From NCBI GenBank assembly GCA_003648225.1, contig QMOL01000030.1, positions 1 to 16,084 on the forward strand: a DNA stretch of 16,084 bases, given 5' to 3'. Positions within the stretch are counted from its first letter, which is position 1, and every line of letters begins with the position of its first letter. The position numbers and the translations under genes are program-made. Shown here piece by piece: positions 8,275 through 15,161 of the stretch. Source of the stretch: Chlamydiota bacterium. GTDB taxonomy: Bacteria; Auribacterota; UBA3054; B51-G9. The notes below the pieces were generated by a model that saw only the letters and a list, made by a program, of their open reading frames with translations, searched no databases and was not told the DNA's origin.

Positions 8275-10155
8275 TTACGGTTCTTCCGACCAAATCCAGC
8301 CTGAAATTCCCGGTTTCCCTTGACCTGGGATTTGGTAGAAATCATCAATTTTGATTTTTTGAGCGGGAAGAGTTTGTGCAGTAACCCTATATAAATCCGC
8401 GAGAGAAATTCTCCAGTCCGCAAGGGCTCTGATTTCACTGCTTAATGCTGTTGCGAGATCATCCTGATACTGTAAAACAAGGAATGTTGTTGATTGTCCG
8501 ACATTAAATTTTTCCTGTTCGGCACGCAATTGTTCCTGTGCTTCTAAAGTTCCCTCACGGGTTGCCTGAATTCTTTTTCTATCGGTTACGACATTTCGTA
8601 AAGCTGTACGGACTTGAATAGCGATGTTTTGTTTTTCCTGTTTAACAGATAATTTAGCCTGTTTTTTATTATATTTTGCTCTTCTGTATGTAGCAACAGG
8701 TTCATTGTAAAACAAAGGGAATGAAACTTCTAACCCGACTGACCAGTCGGGGTGTCTTCCGCTATACTGATCATTATAAGCGTTACCGTAATTGCCACCA
8801 ATTCCATCGTATCCGAGTCCGGCTTTAACATTGAATTCCGGCAGCAAATTATTTTTTGCGATTTTAATACTTTCATTAGCATTTCTATATTGCAAGCCGG
8901 CAATTTTAAGCGATTGCCTGTATTTAATAGCCTGACTGATACAACTCACTTCATCAAATGAAATATCAACTACAGCCGGTTTTTCAGCCGGAAGCAAATG
9001 ATATTCAACCGGTCTTAAGGCTTTTGGTCTAAGCAAATCATCCATATTATAATTAATAATTTGTCTCAACAAATCTTCAGCATTAAGAATATTATTTTGC
9101 GCGACAATAAGTTGTTCTTCCTGTAGTGCGATCTTTGCTTTTGCCTGTGTGATTTCTATTGGCGCTGCCATTCCGACTTTAACTTTCGCGGTATTGATTT
9201 TTAAGAGTTCAAGAGCAAGCCGCAACGTGTATTCTTTCGCATTAGCATCTTCGCGTGTAAAGTAAAGAGTCCAATAACTTTTAACTATATCAGTAACGAG
9301 GTTTTGAACATTTTCTTCGAGCTGCTCTTTTGAAATACGCCAATTATTGCGCTGAATCCGCATAGGTGCCAAATTAACACCGATACCAAAATTTTTAAGC
9401 AGCGGCACTTCAATACTTCCGGCCACATTAGCACCGTATTGCGCTTTCCATCCGTCGATCCCGCCCGGGTCCTGATACATTCTATCTTGTCCCATTCCGA
9501 CAGAGTATTTAAGTCCTGTAATAAATTTACCGCTAATGTCACCATGAAAGCCATTTTGTCCTCTTGTTTGGCTGCCTACAACAATTCTTTTATCGCCTGT
9601 AATGAAATATTTTTCATAAGGGCGAGGTGCTTTAGAGCCTGACCATTGGTAAATTCCATAAAACTGCGGATCAAACACACTTCTTTCAAGTCTGATTCCT
9701 TCCCATTCCAATGCAGGATTATATCTGTCAATAGTAAGCCCGAGATTATTTTCAAGCCCCATTGCAATACATTCCCGCAGAGTAACGAAAACATTTGATT
9801 GAATTCTTGGCGAAGTCATTCCGGTAATTTTAGCAATCGTTCCTGTATCCTGATAAACAGACAATACAGTCGATGTAATCGCCGCCATGATTTGATTTTG
9901 GTGTTGCTGCAGCCCTGTGCCGGCGCCTGTATTAGAGCCGGAATAGTTATTACTTGAAAGGTCGGTTTTTGTTTCTTTCAAAAGCTGGTCGATGCTTTTT
10001 TCTTCAGACGGGACAGTATTATTCGTTAAGATACTGCCATCAATGCCTGAAAGATTTGTTTTTTTAGCGATTTTCGACAAATTAGTTTCAGCATATATAC
10101 TGAAAGAAATTAATAATACAATAATTGTTAATGCTTGTTTTATATATGTTATCAT
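8275..10155 (-). CDS. TolC-family outer-membrane efflux protein, 626 aa
   Basis: Outer-membrane channel of the TolC family, which forms trimeric beta-barrel plus alpha-helical tunnels for efflux pumps or type I secretion. A Sec signal peptide is clear (MITYIKQALTIIVLLISFSIYA, cleavage after residue 22). The family starts at about residue 122 with VTLRECIAMGLENNLGL, the typical first helix repeat, followed by two long helical stretches (for example AKAKIALQEEQLIVAQNNIL and RAEQEKFNVGQSTTFLVLQ) and the second beta part (VGLEVSFPLF). About 100 residues between the signal peptide and the first repeat are Ser/Asn/Thr/Gln-rich and not part of the core family; this makes the protein longer than E. 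coli TolC. No adaptor (HlyD/AcrA) or inner-membrane pump gene is adjacent, so its partner is unknown. ATG start at 10155; no strong Shine-Dalgarno sequence. Confidence 0.93.
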   Translation of the reverse strand: MITYIKQALTIIVLLISFSIYAETNLSKIAKKTNLSGIDGSILTNNTVPSEEKSIDQLLKETKTDLSSNNYSGSNTGAGTGLQQHQNQIMAAITSTVLSVYQDTGTIAKITGMTSPRIQSNVFVTLRECIAMGLENNLGLTIDRYNPALEWEGIRLERSVFDPQFYGIYQWSGSKAPRPYEKYFITGDKRIVVGSQTRGQNGFHGDISGKFITGLKYSVGMGQDRMYQDPGGIDGWKAQYGANVAGSIEVPLLKNFGIGVNLAPMRIQRNNWRISKEQLEENVQNLVTDIVKSYWTLYFTREDANAKEYTLRLALELLKINTAKVKVGMAAPIEITQAKAKIALQEEQLIVAQNNILNAEDLLRQIINYNMDDLLRPKALRPVEYHLLPAEKPAVVDISFDEVSCISQAIKYRQSLKIAGLQYRNANESIKIAKNNLLPEFNVKAGLGYDGIGGNYGNAYNDQYSGRHPDWSVGLEVSFPLFYNEPVATYRRAKYNKKQAKLSVKQEKQNIAIQVRTALRNVVTDRKRIQATREGTLEAQEQLRAEQEKFNVGQSTTFLVLQYQDDLATALSSEIRALADWRISLADLYRVTAQTLPAQKIKIDDFYQIPGQGKPGISGWIWSEEP

Positions 10156-10202
10156 ATGTATTTATATTGTTTAATTTAAAATAAATTTTATTACGTTTGG
10201 CT

Positions 10203-10994
10203 TTATTTCATATATGGCAGCCACTTTTTAAGTATCCTGTGTAACGTCCCGTCTTTCTCCCACTCTTTAAGTATGGTGTTTAGTTTGGAAAGTAATCTAT
10301 CATTGTCCGGGCGGACAGCCCATGCGGTATATTCAGTTGTTAAGGGCACGAACAGTGCTGAAAGGGCTGAAGAGTCTTGCGAAAACAGCCATGCCACAAT
10401 AGGACCATCATCAATATAAAGTGATATTTGCTGCTGTTTTAACGCCCTTAACGCATCTTCTGTTCTAATATAAGTAGCAATTAAAGCTTTCGGACATTTT
10501 CTCTGAGCAAAAATATCAGCGGTAGTTCCTTTAAGCACACCGATACTTCTTGTTGTATTATAAATTTTTTCTGGTGAAGTGTAAATTTGAGAATCGGAAG
10601 TACGCATTAATGTCATAAGTCCGTTTGTCATATATGGTCTTGTAAAACTAACATTTAATTCTCGTGCTTTAGTAATAGACATTCCGGACATAACAACATC
10701 GATTTTTTTATCCAAAAGCGCAGGAACTAATCTTACCCATGGCATTTCAACAAATTGTAACGGGCGGCCAATTTTATTTGCTAATGCTCTGGCAAAATCA
10801 GCTTCAATACCAACAGTTTTACCATCAGCTTTAAAAACATAAGGCGGCGATTCCGGAGTTACACCTATACGTATCGGTTGTACGGGTTGCTTTATCACTA
10901 TCGGTCTAGCTCTTTCGTAAGCGGAGCAACCTGTAATAAACATTGATAATAAAGCAAGCGATAATATATTGCATTTCATTATTTTACTAAACAT
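10203..10994 (-). CDS. Solute-binding lipoprotein, family 3 (amino-acid type)
   Basis: Predicted lipoprotein: hydrophobic signal followed by lipobox ITGC with Cys23 as the lipidated residue, so it is membrane-anchored in the periplasm. The mature part is a family 3 periplasmic binding protein: IRIGVTPESPPYVFKADGKT (41-60), VGIEADFARALANKIG, the hallmark MSGMSITKARELNVSFTRPYM (about 102-122) in which Arg111 normally binds the ligand carboxylate, then IGVLKGTTAD and a C-terminal domain ending in a basic helix. At 263 residues the length is normal. Amino acids or similar small polar ligands are likely, but the substrate cannot be read from the sequence. No ABC permease or ATPase gene is nearby. 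The start ATG at 10994 has a GGAG Shine-Dalgarno (plus-strand 11001-11004) six bases upstream, which favours it over the later ATG at codon 6. It lies 29 bases after the thioredoxin-fold gene. Confidence 0.93.
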   Translation of the reverse strand: MFSKIMKCNILSLALLSMFITGCSAYERARPIVIKQPVQPIRIGVTPESPPYVFKADGKTVGIEADFARALANKIGRPLQFVEMPWVRLVPALLDKKIDVVMSGMSITKARELNVSFTRPYMTNGLMTLMRTSDSQIYTSPEKIYNTTRSIGVLKGTTADIFAQRKCPKALIATYIRTEDALRALKQQQISLYIDDGPIVAWLFSQDSSALSALFVPLTTEYTAWAVRPDNDRLLSKLNTILKEWEKDGTLHRILKKWLPYMK

Positions 10995-11023
10995 AATAAT
11001 CTCCGTATGTTATATAATTTATT

Positions 11024-11827
11024 TTAATCATCATTGAGATTCATATCACTCCGTTCCTGGTATTTTCTGTCAGTTTCTTTAATTCCGGGAGTTCCTTTGT
11101 ATTCTTCAATACTTTGAACAGGAATCGTGTCATGCGTATCTTCGCTCAATTCACTCTCTTCTGTCGCGGGAGTCGGCTGTGCGGGTTTGTTTTCCTTATA
11201 AAAAGTCGTTCCCTCTTTCACGCCTGGATCGGCTAATCCCCGGCTGTCATCAAGATTCAATTTAGGAGTGGTATTTTTAAAATGTGTAACATCACCTGTC
11301 AGCTTTTCATTATAAACATTTGTGCCCTTATTTTGAGCATTAACAGATTTTTCAATAAGATCATTTATTTTAATTTGAATATTATTGAAAGATTTACTTT
11401 TCCAATAAATTCTGCCGTCCTGTGCGATAACATAAACGTACGGCGGTTTCACTTTATATTTTTTTGCCGAGTCGCTATCTGTAGCAACGGCAAAGTCAAT
11501 ACTTTTAGCAAACATAATAAAATCAATTGTTTTCATATACTCATCAATTTCTTCCTTTGTTTTGGATGTAACTGCGCCGATATAAACATTTTTATCTTTA
11601 AATTGCGTTTTAAGTCTGTTTAATTGAGCTATTGAACGGTTCCAATTATCCATATTATCGCCAAAGAAATATAAGACAAGGACTGAGCCTTTAAATTTAG
11701 CGAGAGAAATCATCTGTTTTTTTACTTCTGAATGAAGATGGTTGTCTTTTTTTACTTCGATTTTTTTTGCTGAAATATTATAGCCGAACGCGAATATAAG
11801 AAGGAATGATAATACATAAGTTTTCAT
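11024..11827 (-). CDS. Secreted thioredoxin-fold protein lacking the CXXC motif
   Basis: Signal peptide MKTYVLSFLLIFAFGYNISA (cleavage near residue 20) sends it to the periplasm. Residues about 45-165 follow the thioredoxin/redoxin layout: strand SVLVLYFF, then helix NWNRSIAQLNRLKTQFKDK, then VYIGAVTS, a KVKPPYVYVIAQDGRIYWKS segment with the cis-proline loop (Pro128/129), and a final helix. Where redox members have WCxxC this protein has GDNMDNW (56-62), and the region has no cysteine, so it cannot do thiol chemistry. The last about 100 residues are low-complexity, Pro/Thr/Glu/Lys-rich and probably disordered. A scaffold or binding role is possible, but the function is unknown. The ATG at 11827 has a GAGGAAA Shine-Dalgarno (plus strand 11833-11839), and a 5-bp inverted repeat (11839-11850) abuts it. 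First gene of the minus-strand run, directly behind a strong promoter. Confidence 0.85.
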   Translation of the reverse strand: MKTYVLSFLLIFAFGYNISAKKIEVKKDNHLHSEVKKQMISLAKFKGSVLVLYFFGDNMDNWNRSIAQLNRLKTQFKDKNVYIGAVTSKTKEEIDEYMKTIDFIMFAKSIDFAVATDSDSAKKYKVKPPYVYVIAQDGRIYWKSKSFNNIQIKINDLIEKSVNAQNKGTNVYNEKLTGDVTHFKNTTPKLNLDDSRGLADPGVKEGTTFYKENKPAQPTPATEESELSEDTHDTIPVQSIEEYKGTPGIKETDRKYQERSDMNLNDD

Positions 11828-11838
11828 TGCAATTTCCT

Positions 11839-11850
11839 CGATTTTAATCG
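11839..11850 (-). promoter_or_regulatory. Short inverted repeat next to the Shine-Dalgarno of the thioredoxin-fold gene
   Basis: CGATT and AATCG arms separated by two T's form a perfect 5-bp hairpin in the predicted 5' leader, touching the GAGGAAA ribosome-binding site. It could be an operator half or a weak RNA stem, but a 12-base palindrome can occur by chance. Confidence 0.25.
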
Positions 11851-11892
11851 GTTTTGATAATTATTTATATTATATCGGTAAATGTTATAAAT

Positions 11893-11921
11893 ATTATGCA
11901 CTTTTAACGTTTTTTTGTCAA
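11893..11921 (-). promoter_or_regulatory. Sigma-70-type promoter for the minus-strand run
   Basis: On the minus strand TTGACA (plus-strand 11916-11921) is followed after exactly 17 bases by CATAAT (11893-11898), matching the -35/-10 consensus at 11 of 12 positions. Transcription would start near 11886, giving a leader of about 60 bases before the ATG at 11827. Confidence 0.75.
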
Positions 11922-12029
11922 GACGGAGTTGCCTATTGAAACACTCAACTCATTTGCAATCATTTCACATTTGGCTTTAAGGATAAAATAAATATTTTTA
12001 ATTTTGTCAACGTAAATAGATTTACCCAC

Positions 12030-12058
12030 TTGACATTCGTGACTTTTTTATGTAAAAT
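12030..12058 (+). promoter_or_regulatory. Sigma-70-type promoter for the HTH-EIIA/antiporter unit
   Basis: TTGACA (12030-12035), a 17-base spacer, then TAAAAT (12053-12058): 11 of 12 consensus positions at ideal spacing. The expected transcription start is near 12065, leaving a leader of about 57 bases before the ATG at 12122. Confidence 0.75.
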
Positions 12059-12111
12059 ACACGAAACTAATGTTGTTTTTATGAAATTATATACTTTTTA
12101 AAGAAATACAT

Positions 12112-12115
12112 GGAG
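12112..12115 (+). promoter_or_regulatory. Shine-Dalgarno GGAG that decides the HTH-EIIA start
   Basis: GGAG lies six bases before the ATG at 12122, the normal distance. The alternative in-frame ATG at 12110 overlaps this motif and has no ribosome-binding site of its own, so 12122 is preferred. Confidence 0.6.
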
Positions 12116-12121
12116 AATCAA

Positions 12122-12778
12122 ATGGATACTATCATGACTTTGGAAGAAGTCGCTAAATATCTGAAAGTGTCAGAAAGAACCATCGTTGATTGGGTTGCTA
12201 ATGGCAAGATACCGGGCGGTAAGCTTGGCAATTCATGGCGATTCAGGCGTGGCGACATCGACAACTGGATAAATGAAAAGCTGCGGCCTAATTTATCACA
12301 AAACGTGCAGAATTCTTATCCTATAAGGTCGCTTATTCGACCTGACAGAGTTTTTATGACGGATTTCAAAACTAAGGATGAGATATTAAATTTTCTTATT
12401 GATAAGAGCTATGATATTCCCGGAATTTCTTCCCGAATGGAGCTTTCCGCGGCGATTTTTGAGCGTGAGAAATTGATGAGTACCGGCATAGGTTTATCGA
12501 TAGCCATACCTCACGTAAGATTAAACGGTGTTTCAGAAATTTCTGTTTTCATTGCGGTAAACGAGACAGACATCACTGATTACGAGGCCATAGATAACAA
12601 ACCTGTAAGGATTTTGATATTGATAATTGCCGGGAGGAGCAATCATACGGATTACATAAAAGTTTTGGCAAAGATATCCGGATTGCTGAAAAGCGATTTG
12701 ACCCGCGAACAAATACTCGCATCGAAATCTGTTAAAGACACATATAGTATTTTAACCAATGCATCTGAATCACTTTAA
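12122..12778 (+). CDS. Helix-turn-helix / PTS EIIA (PtsN-like) fusion regulator, 218 aa
   Basis: Two domains are visible. Residues 1-55 form an excisionase/MerR-like DNA-binding helix-turn-helix (MTLEEVAKYLKVSERTIVDW, then GKIPGGKLGNSWRFRRGDIDNWI). Residues about 68-215 form a PTS EIIA domain of the fructose/mannitol/Ntr type, with the phospho-acceptor motif GIGLSIAIPHVRLNG; the active His is residue 131. The domain order is typical of regulatory rather than sugar-transport EIIA proteins. Expected role: accept phosphate from HPr/NPr-like carriers and change DNA binding or bind a partner protein. It is 12 bases upstream of the antiporter gene and behind its own strong promoter, so the antiporter is the natural candidate target, by analogy with PtsN control of potassium transport (inferred). 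No EI, HPr or EIIB/C genes occur in the window. An upstream ATG at 12110 would add four residues. Confidence 0.9.
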   Translation: MDTIMTLEEVAKYLKVSERTIVDWVANGKIPGGKLGNSWRFRRGDIDNWINEKLRPNLSQNVQNSYPIRSLIRPDRVFMTDFKTKDEILNFLIDKSYDIPGISSRMELSAAIFEREKLMSTGIGLSIAIPHVRLNGVSEISVFIAVNETDITDYEAIDNKPVRILILIIAGRSNHTDYIKVLAKISGLLKSDLTREQILASKSVKDTYSILTNASESL

Positions 12779-12790
12779 TTCGGCAAAAAA

Positions 12791-14443
12791 ATGAATCTTG
12801 GTATTTTTATCCTCTTTGGAATCGGCGTGCTCGGCGGTATAATCAGTGCTTTATTTATCAGAAAATTACGTGTCCCGCAAATCTTAGGTTACATTATTTG
12901 CGGATTCATTATCGGTGCGAGTTGTTTGAATATTGTTAAAGTTTCTGATATTCACGCTTTGGAACCGTTTAATATGTTTGCCCTCGGCATCATTGGTTTT
13001 CTTGTCGGCGGAGAATTAAGTTTTAAAACTTTCAGGAAATACGGTAAGCAGTTCGCAGCAATATTACTCGGCGAAGGTCTTACGGCATTCTTTCTTGTTT
13101 CCGCGGCAACCACCACGATTTTATATTTTGTAACCCATTCGATGGCTATAAGCCTCGCTGCCGGAGTAGTTATCGGTGCGATCAGTTCTGCCACAGACCC
13201 CGCGACAACCATAAGTGTGCTCTGGGAATATCGAACCGCAGGGGTGCTTACAACAACTCTTATCGCCATTGTCGCACTTGACGATGCTTTGGCAATGTTT
13301 CTTTACGCGTTGGCAACGGGATTATCTCAAATTCTCACAGGCGGCGAAGACGTTAATATTTACAAAGAACTTTTTTCCGTTGGAAAAGAATTAATAAGCG
13401 CTCTGCTTCTTGGCGCGTCAGGCGGCTTTATTGTTTCATTTGTGCTGCAAAAAAGTAAACTTTATGATCAAAATATCGCGTCGGCTATTGCTACTTTACT
13501 CCTCTGTATGGGTATCGGTATTTATTTCGATTTGGATGTTGTTCTCGTCGCAATGGCAATGGGATTAACCATCGCGAATACTGTTCCAAAACGTTGTCGC
13601 GAACTGTTTAAATATATTAAGGAATTATCTATTCCCATTTACGTTTTCTTCTTCGTGCTGATCGGCGCGCGGATTCAGCTTAATCAGATGCCATTATGGT
13701 TGTGGGGAATTATTATTTCCTATGTCTTAATACGAACTCTCGGCAAAATGACCGGAGCGTATTATGGAGCTAAAATAAGCAAGGCAAGCGATAACGTTAG
13801 AAAATATACCGGATTGGGCCTCGCTGCACAGGGCGGAGTCACAATAGGTCTCTCCATTATGGCGGGATACAAACTTAAAGGGATTACTATTTCCGATGGT
13901 TTATCTGTAGGTGATATGGTTATTTTCACTATTGCGACGACTACATTTCTTATTCAAATCGTAGGTCCCAGTTTAGTAAAACTTGCTGTTACACTTGCTA
14001 AAGAAACGCACAAAAATGTTACCGAGCAAGATATTATTGAGAAATATAATGCCGGGGATAAAATTGTTAAAGATGTTTCCGTGATTTCACCCGAAACAAC
14101 ATTGAAAGAACTTTTTAATGTTTTGGCACAGAGTGAAAGAACTTTTATTCCATTAACAGATAAACCGGGGAAATTAGTAGGGATTATTTCATTAAACGAT
14201 CTTAAAGATGTTTTAATCGACCAAACAACCTGGGAATGGGTGCTCGCCGGTGATCTTATGAACCTTGATTTCGAGACGGTATTGAATACTGCCCCTCTTT
14301 CAGATGTTTTAGACAAAATGAATCAGATACAAGCTGAGAACATTGCCGTTGTTGATAAAGGAGGAAAATTTGTAGGAATAATTGACAGAAAAAATGTCAT
14401 AAATAATATCAGAAAAGAAATGATCCTCAGTAAGTCGGAATAA
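12791..14443 (+). CDS. CPA2-type cation/proton antiporter with C-terminal CBS pair
   Basis: Inner-membrane Na+/H+ or K+/H+ antiporter. Residues 1-405 contain about 12-13 hydrophobic segments. Two signature sites of the CPA/NhaA-like fold are present: SATDPATT (133-140), the unwound-helix site, and ALDDALAMFLYALA (162-175) with the paired aspartates 164-165 found in electrogenic CPA2 exchangers. RKLRVPQILGYIICGFIIG (24-42) and LAAQGGVTIGLSI (344-356) are further typical blocks. Residues about 424-545 form two CBS repeats (VSVISPETTLKELFNVLAQS..., VGIISLNDL; then DLMNLDFETVLNTAPLSDVL..., VGIIDRKNV), which usually bind adenine nucleotides and gate transport. It starts 12 bases after the HTH-EIIA gene without a recognisable Shine-Dalgarno sequence, suggesting translational coupling. 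The ion transported cannot be decided from sequence. Confidence 0.93.
   Translation: MNLGIFILFGIGVLGGIISALFIRKLRVPQILGYIICGFIIGASCLNIVKVSDIHALEPFNMFALGIIGFLVGGELSFKTFRKYGKQFAAILLGEGLTAFFLVSAATTTILYFVTHSMAISLAAGVVIGAISSATDPATTISVLWEYRTAGVLTTTLIAIVALDDALAMFLYALATGLSQILTGGEDVNIYKELFSVGKELISALLLGASGGFIVSFVLQKSKLYDQNIASAIATLLLCMGIGIYFDLDVVLVAMAMGLTIANTVPKRCRELFKYIKELSIPIYVFFFVLIGARIQLNQMPLWLWGIIISYVLIRTLGKMTGAYYGAKISKASDNVRKYTGLGLAAQGGVTIGLSIMAGYKLKGITISDGLSVGDMVIFTIATTTFLIQIVGPSLVKLAVTLAKETHKNVTEQDIIEKYNAGDKIVKDVSVISPETTLKELFNVLAQSERTFIPLTDKPGKLVGIISLNDLKDVLIDQTTWEWVLAGDLMNLDFETVLNTAPLSDVLDKMNQIQAENIAVVDKGGKFVGIIDRKNVINNIRKEMILSKSE
14382..14409 (+). promoter_or_regulatory. Possible promoter inside the 3' end of the antiporter gene
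   Basis: TTGACA (14382-14387) and TAATAT (14404-14409) are 16 bases apart. TGACA and TGTCA also form an inverted repeat seven bases apart here. It could serve the downstream lipoprotein, but it lies in coding sequence and may be chance. Confidence 0.3.
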
Positions 14444-14610
14444 GAAGCCGGTGGATAAAAGGAGATATTGCGGGCACGCAAAATAATCAATATTCAATAC
14501 GCCACGGGCGCACTTTTAAAGCAGAAATATTTAATGACAAAGTTAAGAATTTTGTAGAAACTTTCGATTGGGATGCGGGTAATATGTGGGTACCGTGGAT
14601 GTGGTATTAA
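14434..14610 (+). pseudogene. Coding remnant ending in an aromatic tail
   Basis: An open frame runs from 14434 to a TAA at 14608-14610, but it has no ATG, GTG or TTG near its beginning; the first ATG is only eight codons from the end. The translation contains QYSIRHGRTFKAEIFNDKVK and ends DWDAGNMWVPWMWY. The ending resembles that of the lipoprotein encoded 90 bases downstream (DWGLWSPYEY), also followed directly by a stop. I read it as the leftover 3' end of a related lipoprotein gene, perhaps from duplication. It overlaps the last codons of the antiporter in another frame. A functional small protein with an unusual start is less likely. Confidence 0.35.
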
Positions 14611-14619
14611 TTTTAATTA

Positions 14620-14646
14620 ATGGGAGTTATGGGAATTATGGGAGGT
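14620..14646 (+). repeat. Three tandem copies of a 9-bp unit containing GGGA
   Basis: ATGGGAGTT, ATGGGAATT and ATGGGAGGT follow each other with a nine-base period. The last copy contains GGGAGG, a good Shine-Dalgarno match, but it is about 50 bases before the lipoprotein ATG, too far to act directly. Confidence 0.65.
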
Positions 14647-14650
14647 ATAT

Positions 14651-14685
14651 CATTTATCATTTATCATTTATCATTTATCATTTAT
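14651..14685 (+). repeat. Five perfect tandem copies of CATTTAT upstream of the lipoprotein start
   Basis: The 7-bp unit CATTTAT is repeated five times without error and runs into a degenerate sixth copy; the ATG of the lipoprotein follows 11 bases after the last perfect unit. Such arrays can gain or lose units by replication slippage. Confidence 0.85.
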
Positions 14686-14696
14686 CATTATGAATT

Positions 14697-15116
14697 ATGA
14701 AAACTAAACTATATTATTCAATTATTATTATTTGTCTCGGATTTTTTATTGCCGGATGCGCGGCATTAAAAGAAAAATCCGCCGAAAGCACAGAACAAAT
14801 GCTCTCCGCGGCAGGTTTTACCATTAAACCGGCGAATACACCTGAAAAGCTTGCTCATTTAAAATCATTAACTCAGGAAAAAATTGTTCGGTATGAAAAA
14901 GATGGTAAGATATATTATATATACGCGAATTCATACGAGAAATGTCTCTACATCGGAAATGTAAAAGCATATAATAAATACAAAAAACTCAAACATCAAA
15001 AACAGGTCAGTGAGGAAAATGCCGAAAACGCAAGAGATGAATTAATGGCCGAAAATGAAGAAGTTGACAGCACGGGCGCAATGGACTGGGGCTTATGGTC
15101 ACCGTATGAGTATTGA
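14697..15116 (+). CDS. Small conserved lipoprotein of unknown function, 139 aa
   Basis: Predicted lipoprotein: hydrophobic signal with lipobox IAGC and lipidated Cys21. The mature part reads MLSAAGFTIKPANTPEKLAH, then KDGKIYYIYANSYEKCLYIG (about 63-82), a Lys/Glu-rich helical segment (NKYKKLKHQKQVSEENAENA) and an aromatic tail DWGLWSPYEY. I recall similar small bacterial lipoproteins with an AAGF start, a central YxYAD...C.CLYVG motif and a W/P-rich end; the match is from memory and no function is known. The start lies right after the five-copy 7-bp repeat and has no Shine-Dalgarno at normal distance. An out-of-frame ATG seven bases upstream ends after five codons. The gene may be transcribed with the antiporter or from the weak candidate promoter at 14382. 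Confidence 0.8.
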   Translation: MKTKLYYSIIIICLGFFIAGCAALKEKSAESTEQMLSAAGFTIKPANTPEKLAHLKSLTQEKIVRYEKDGKIYYIYANSYEKCLYIGNVKAYNKYKKLKHQKQVSEENAENARDELMAENEEVDSTGAMDWGLWSPYEY

Positions 15117-15161
15117 TGAATTATAAAATTTAATATTTTTCTGTTAAATTAGGATTTCGGC

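Larger units (their letters stand above)
11828..12121. other. Divergent intergenic region between the two gene runs
   Basis: This 294-base AT-rich stretch holds no gene I can support. It contains two back-to-back sigma-70-like promoters (11893-11921 minus, 12030-12058 plus) separated by about 110 bases, enough room for a shared regulator. No clear operator repeat was found between them. Confidence 0.7.

Noticed and set aside
8148..8438. 96-codon minus-strand frame spanning the proS start and the end of the TolC-like gene
   Set aside because: It overlaps two well-supported genes in another frame and has no recognisable features.
11982..12010. Another TTGACA on the minus strand at 12005-12010 as a second promoter
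   Set aside because: The hexamer at the right distance (TTTATC) is a poor -10, and a far better promoter exists at 11893-11921.
14651..14696. Repeat array considered as a CRISPR or attachment site
   Set aside because: Units of 7 bp with no spacers and no cas or integrase genes nearby; it is a simple tandem repeat.
15127..15150. AATTTAA/TTAAATT inverted repeat between the convergent lipoprotein and malic enzyme genes
   Set aside because: A seven-pair stem made only of A-T with a 10-base loop is too weak to call a terminator.
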